From contig NZ_CP102250.1 of the NCBI RefSeq assembly GCF_025144995.1, positions 1,674,001 through 1,738,000 of the forward strand: a stretch of 64,000 nt of DNA. The letters are read 5' to 3'. Of the stretch, positions 61,378 to 64,000 are shown piece after piece. Every line of letters begins with the position of its first letter. Position 1 is the stretch's first letter. The notes below the pieces were generated by a model. That model searched no databases. It saw only the letters and a list, made by a program, of their open reading frames with translations, and was not told the origin of the DNA. The position numbers were made by a program, and so were the translations under genes. The DNA comes from Alistipes indistinctus YIT 12060. GTDB taxonomy: Bacteria; Bacteroidota; Bacteroidia; Bacteroidales; Rikenellaceae.

Positions 61378-62397
61378 ATGAAAATCCGCCCGTCCGTCTG
61401 CTTCATCCTGCTCGGCCTGTTGCTCGTGCTGCTTTTCGCAGCCGACCTGCTGCTCGGATCGGTCAGCCTGGCGGCCGGCGAGGTAGTACGCGTCCTCACG
61501 GGGCACTCCTCCGATCCGCAAGCAACGACGCTCGTCACCCATTTCCGACTACCCAAAGCCGTCTCAGCTATTGTAGTGGGAGCCGCACTGTCGGCCAGCG
61601 GCCTGCAAATGCAGACCCTCTTCCGCAATCCTTTGGCCGGTCCTTACGTACTGGGGATCAGTTCCGGCGCCAGCCTCGGTGTTTCGTTATTCCTGCTCGG
61701 GGCACCGCTGCTGGGGATTTCGTTCGCCTCAGAGGCCCTGCGCAACGTAGGGATCGTCGGATCGGCCTGGATAGGGGGAGCGTTGATCCTGCTCGTCATC
61801 ATGGCCGTATCGGCACGCCTCAAGGACATCATGGCGATCCTGATCCTCGGCATGATGTTCGGCAGCGCCGCATCGGCCGTCGTTCAGATCCTGCAATATT
61901 TAAGTACCGATTCCGCTCTAAAATCGTTCGTGATCTGGACTATGGGAAGCCTCGGCGGCGTTTCGCTCGCACAACTGGGCCTGATGAGCGGCATCGTGCT
62001 GGCTGGACTCATACTCTCCGTCTACCTGATCAAACCGTTGAACCTGCTGTTGCTGGGAGAAAACTATGCCCGCACCATGGGACTGAACGTACGTATCACA
62101 CGCCTGCTGCTGTTCGTCAGTACGACGTTGCTGGCCGGAACAGTCACCGCATTTTGCGGTCCGATCGGTTTTATCGGCATTGCCGTGCCCCATGTCGCAC
62201 GGATGCTGACCGGAAACGCCGACCACCGCATCCTGATGCCCGCCTCGATCCTATTGGGCAGCGTCACGATGCTGCTGTGCGACATTATCGCGCAACTTCC
62301 CGGCCGCGAAATGGTCCTGCCGGTCAACACGGTCACCGCCCTTTTGGGTATCCCGATCGTCGTGCTGGTGATTGTCCGCAACCGTAAAATCTTCTAA
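61378..62397 (+). CDS. FecCD/BtuC-family ABC permease
   Basis: 339 residues with about ten membrane helices. FRLPKAVSAIVVGAALSASGLQMQTLFRNPLAGPYVLGISSGA (spread over about 50-95) is the FecCD core, and PIGFIGIAVPHVARMLTGNADHR near 262-284 carries the coupling region for the ATPase. It forms the membrane channel of the importer started by the lipoprotein gene upstream. The stop is 10 bp before the preferred ATPase start. Confidence 0.92.
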   Translation: MKIRPSVCFILLGLLLVLLFAADLLLGSVSLAAGEVVRVLTGHSSDPQATTLVTHFRLPKAVSAIVVGAALSASGLQMQTLFRNPLAGPYVLGISSGASLGVSLFLLGAPLLGISFASEALRNVGIVGSAWIGGALILLVIMAVSARLKDIMAILILGMMFGSAASAVVQILQYLSTDSALKSFVIWTMGSLGGVSLAQLGLMSGIVLAGLILSVYLIKPLNLLLLGENYARTMGLNVRITRLLLFVSTTLLAGTVTAFCGPIGFIGIAVPHVARMLTGNADHRILMPASILLGSVTMLLCDIIAQLPGREMVLPVNTVTALLGIPIVVLVIVRNRKIF

Positions 62398-62407
62398 CCC
62401 GAAAGCG

Positions 62408-63226
62408 ATGTCCGAAGCCGAAAACGATACTATCCGCCTGCAGGGACTTGCGTTGGGCTATCCGGGCCGTACGCTGTTCGAAAATGTCGACCTCTCTTTC
62501 GGCCGCGGCGAACTGACTGCACTGATCGGCCGCAACGGTACGGGCAAAAGCACGCTGCTGCGCACGATTATGGGACTGCTACGTCCTTTGCGGGGCAGTA
62601 TCCTGATCGGGCAGAAATCGGTGCACGAGCTTCCGCAGCGAATGATTGCCGCACAGATCAGTTTTGTATCGACCGACGACGTGCGCATGGGGCACCTGAA
62701 AGTTTACGATGTCGTGGGTCTGGGCCGTGCGCCCTATACCAACTGGATCGGACGGCTGACAGACGCCGACCGCGCGGCAGTGGAAGAGTCCCTGCGGCTG
62801 GTGGGAATGGAAACGTTCGGCGACAAGGGTATCGACACCCTCAGCGACGGTGAGCGGCAGCGGGTCATGATCGCCCGTTCGCTGGCCCAGGATACGCCGA
62901 TGATCCTGCTCGACGAACCGACGGCGTTTCTCGATCTGCCGAACAAATACGAGATCGGGCTCCTGCTTCGCTCGCTTGCGCACAATCACGGCAAAACGAT
63001 CCTTTTTTCGACGCACGACCTGAACATCACACTCGACCTTTGCGACCGTATCGTAATGATCGACCGCGGCAAATTCCTGCACGGCACGCCGGACGAAATG
63101 ATCGCCAACGGCAGTATCGGACATCTTTTCGACGGCACGTCGATCCGCTTCGACAGGGAAAAAGGTGCAGTCAGCCTCACACCGGAGAAAAAGCCGGCAT
63201 TCGGCCAGCATACTGTAAAATATTGA
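62408..63226 (+). CDS. ABC importer ATPase (FecE/BtuD type)
   Basis: 272 residues from ATG 62408; an earlier in-frame ATG at 62372 overlaps the permease gene and is less likely. Walker A GRNGTGKST (about 41-49), signature LSDGERQRVMIARSLAQ (about 147-163), Walker B MILLDEPTAFLDL (about 168-180) and the His switch STHD. It powers the class III importer of iron complex or cobalamin. Last gene of the operon. Confidence 0.93.
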   Translation: MSEAENDTIRLQGLALGYPGRTLFENVDLSFGRGELTALIGRNGTGKSTLLRTIMGLLRPLRGSILIGQKSVHELPQRMIAAQISFVSTDDVRMGHLKVYDVVGLGRAPYTNWIGRLTDADRAAVEESLRLVGMETFGDKGIDTLSDGERQRVMIARSLAQDTPMILLDEPTAFLDLPNKYEIGLLLRSLAHNHGKTILFSTHDLNITLDLCDRIVMIDRGKFLHGTPDEMIANGSIGHLFDGTSIRFDREKGAVSLTPEKKPAFGQHTVKY

Positions 63227-63338
63227 TTATAAATACTATCTTGAGAATTTTATTCTTCTACAACCCTAGCATTTAAGTTTTTTCGTCCGGCAATAACAGT
63301 CTGTATTTCCCGAAACGGAAGGTTTTTTTGATAAAAAA

Positions 63339-63369
63339 TTTGCAGGGAATTTCTTTTTAATTACCTTTG
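63339..63369 (+). promoter_or_regulatory. Promoter of tRNA-Glu and rpsT
   Basis: TTTG at 63339-63342, 19 bp, TACCTTTG at 63362-63369: an ideal Bacteroidota promoter, 32 bp before the tRNA. Confidence 0.8.
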
Positions 63370-63401
63370 CACCGCTGATTTAGTCATCGGACGCCAGCTT
63401 T

Positions 63402-63476
63402 GGCCCATTCGTCTATCGGTTAGGACGCAAGATTTTCATTCTTGAAAGAGGAGTTCGATTCTCCTATGGGCTACCA
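63402..63476 (+). tRNA. tRNA-Glu (anticodon TTC)
   Basis: Acceptor GGCCCAT/ATGGGCT, anticodon stem CAAGA/TCTTG with loop TTTTCAT (anticodon TTC), T-arm AGTTCGATT, and encoded CCA at 63474-63476. It shares a promoter with rpsT, 31 bp downstream. Confidence 0.96.
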
Positions 63477-63507
63477 GTAAAGCATTAAAAAGCAAAAATC
63501 TACAACA

Positions 63508-63759
63508 ATGGCAAACCATCAGTCTTCGAAGAAAAGAATGCGCCAGACCGAGGTGAAAAACACCCGGAACAAGTATTACCATAAAACCGCCCGTAATGCG
63601 ATGAAGGCATTGCGCAACACCTCTGAGAAAGAGGCAGCGCTCGTACTGCTCCCGAAGGTGACTGCCATGCTGGACAAATTGGCCAAGAATAACGTGATCC
63701 ACAAGAACAAGGCCGCCAACCTCAAGAGCAGTATCCAACTGCACGTAAACGCGCTCTAG
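63508..63759 (+). CDS. rpsT: 30S ribosomal protein S20
   Basis: 83 residues, very basic, normal length. The N-terminus MANHQSSKKRMRQTEVKNTRNK and the final helix KNKAANLKSSIQLHVNAL are typical of S20, which binds 16S rRNA in the body of the small subunit. Transcribed behind tRNA-Glu and ended by the hairpin at 63787-63816. Confidence 0.97.
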   Translation: MANHQSSKKRMRQTEVKNTRNKYYHKTARNAMKALRNTSEKEAALVLLPKVTAMLDKLAKNNVIHKNKAANLKSSIQLHVNAL

Positions 63760-63786
63760 TCCGGGTCGGTCCGAACCAACTATACG

Positions 63787-63816
63787 GAAGCCGTCCGCAA
63801 GGTCGGCTTCTTTGTT
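63787..63816 (+). terminator. Terminator of rpsT
   Basis: Arms gaagccg (63787-63793) and cggcttc (63804-63810), then TTT. From here to 64000 no gene was recognised. Confidence 0.75.
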
Positions 63817-64000
63817 ATGCCCATGCCAACGCATGGGTTTTGGCATTATTGACCGGTGTCACGAACTTTTCCCGAGACCATTTCTCCAGACCGCCCGTCC
63901 GCGACATTTCGTCGCTTTTCCGGCCATTTCGTCACGAAAACCTCTTCCTTTTCTGCCCAAATTTCACAACTTGACATTAACTGTCAGGCAGTTATGCCAT

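Noticed and set aside
63973-64000. Promoter-like TTGACA and a partial repeat at the right edge
   Set aside because: The downstream gene is outside the window and the pattern does not match the -33/-7 form used elsewhere here.

Overview
This 64-kb window looks like chromosomal DNA of a Bacteroidota gut-type bacterium, most likely an Alistipes/Rikenellaceae relative. The assignment is inferred from family content: PorX, DUF4290, DUF4296, DUF4422 and DUF4861 proteins, GH92, GH29 and GH88 enzymes, and TonB-dependent receptors. Repeated promoters of the Bacteroidota form (TTG at -33, about 19-20 bp, TAnnTTTG at -7) support it. No insertion sequence, prophage, CRISPR array or rRNA gene was seen.

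Left part (1-20200) is mostly housekeeping. It holds the end of a GGGtGRT-type protein, an EF-G paralog without the catalytic histidine of its GTPase centre, aspartate kinase, and a MurA with Asp in place of the fosfomycin-target Cys. Next is a sigma-54-type response regulator broken by an internal deletion and frameshift. A tightly packed plus-strand operon follows (smpB, Ig-like protein, outer-membrane barrel, rbfA, LolC-like permease, DUF4296 lipoprotein, amidohydrolase). A minus-strand block then carries a nucleotidyltransferase-like gene, folK, holB, dut and a polysaccharide flippase.

Middle part (20290-32520) is a minus-strand accessory cluster for sugars and periplasmic redox chemistry. 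It contains an MFS carrier, GmhA-type isomerase, ROK kinase, triheme cytochrome c peroxidase, GH92 mannosidase, a tetraheme cytochrome fused to a SUMF1-like domain, a Tat-exported Gfo/Idh/MocA oxidoreductase, a WbuC-like cupin and a Tat-exported TIM-barrel protein. This is the best candidate here for a poorly described system: exported sugar oxidation or elimination enzymes beside quinol-linked haem proteins. A cobalamin riboswitch then precedes nrdDG, the anaerobic ribonucleotide reductase.

Right part (35700-64000) mixes glycan enzymes and envelope genes: a GH29 fucosidase, an EamA transporter, a GT90 transferase, an outer-membrane barrel gene that looks AT-richer than its neighbours next to tRNA-Pro, DUF4422 plus glf (galactofuranose), and a DUF4861/heparinase/GH88 uronate-glycan group. 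Two tandem secreted proteins of unknown family come next, then tsaE, the type IX secretion regulator porX, a TonB receptor paired with a beta-helix lipoprotein, an aminotransferase, an FecCD/BtuCD-type ABC importer, tRNA-Glu and rpsT.

All calls rest on reading translated sequence and motifs by eye. No database search was run, and promoter and terminator calls are pattern-based.
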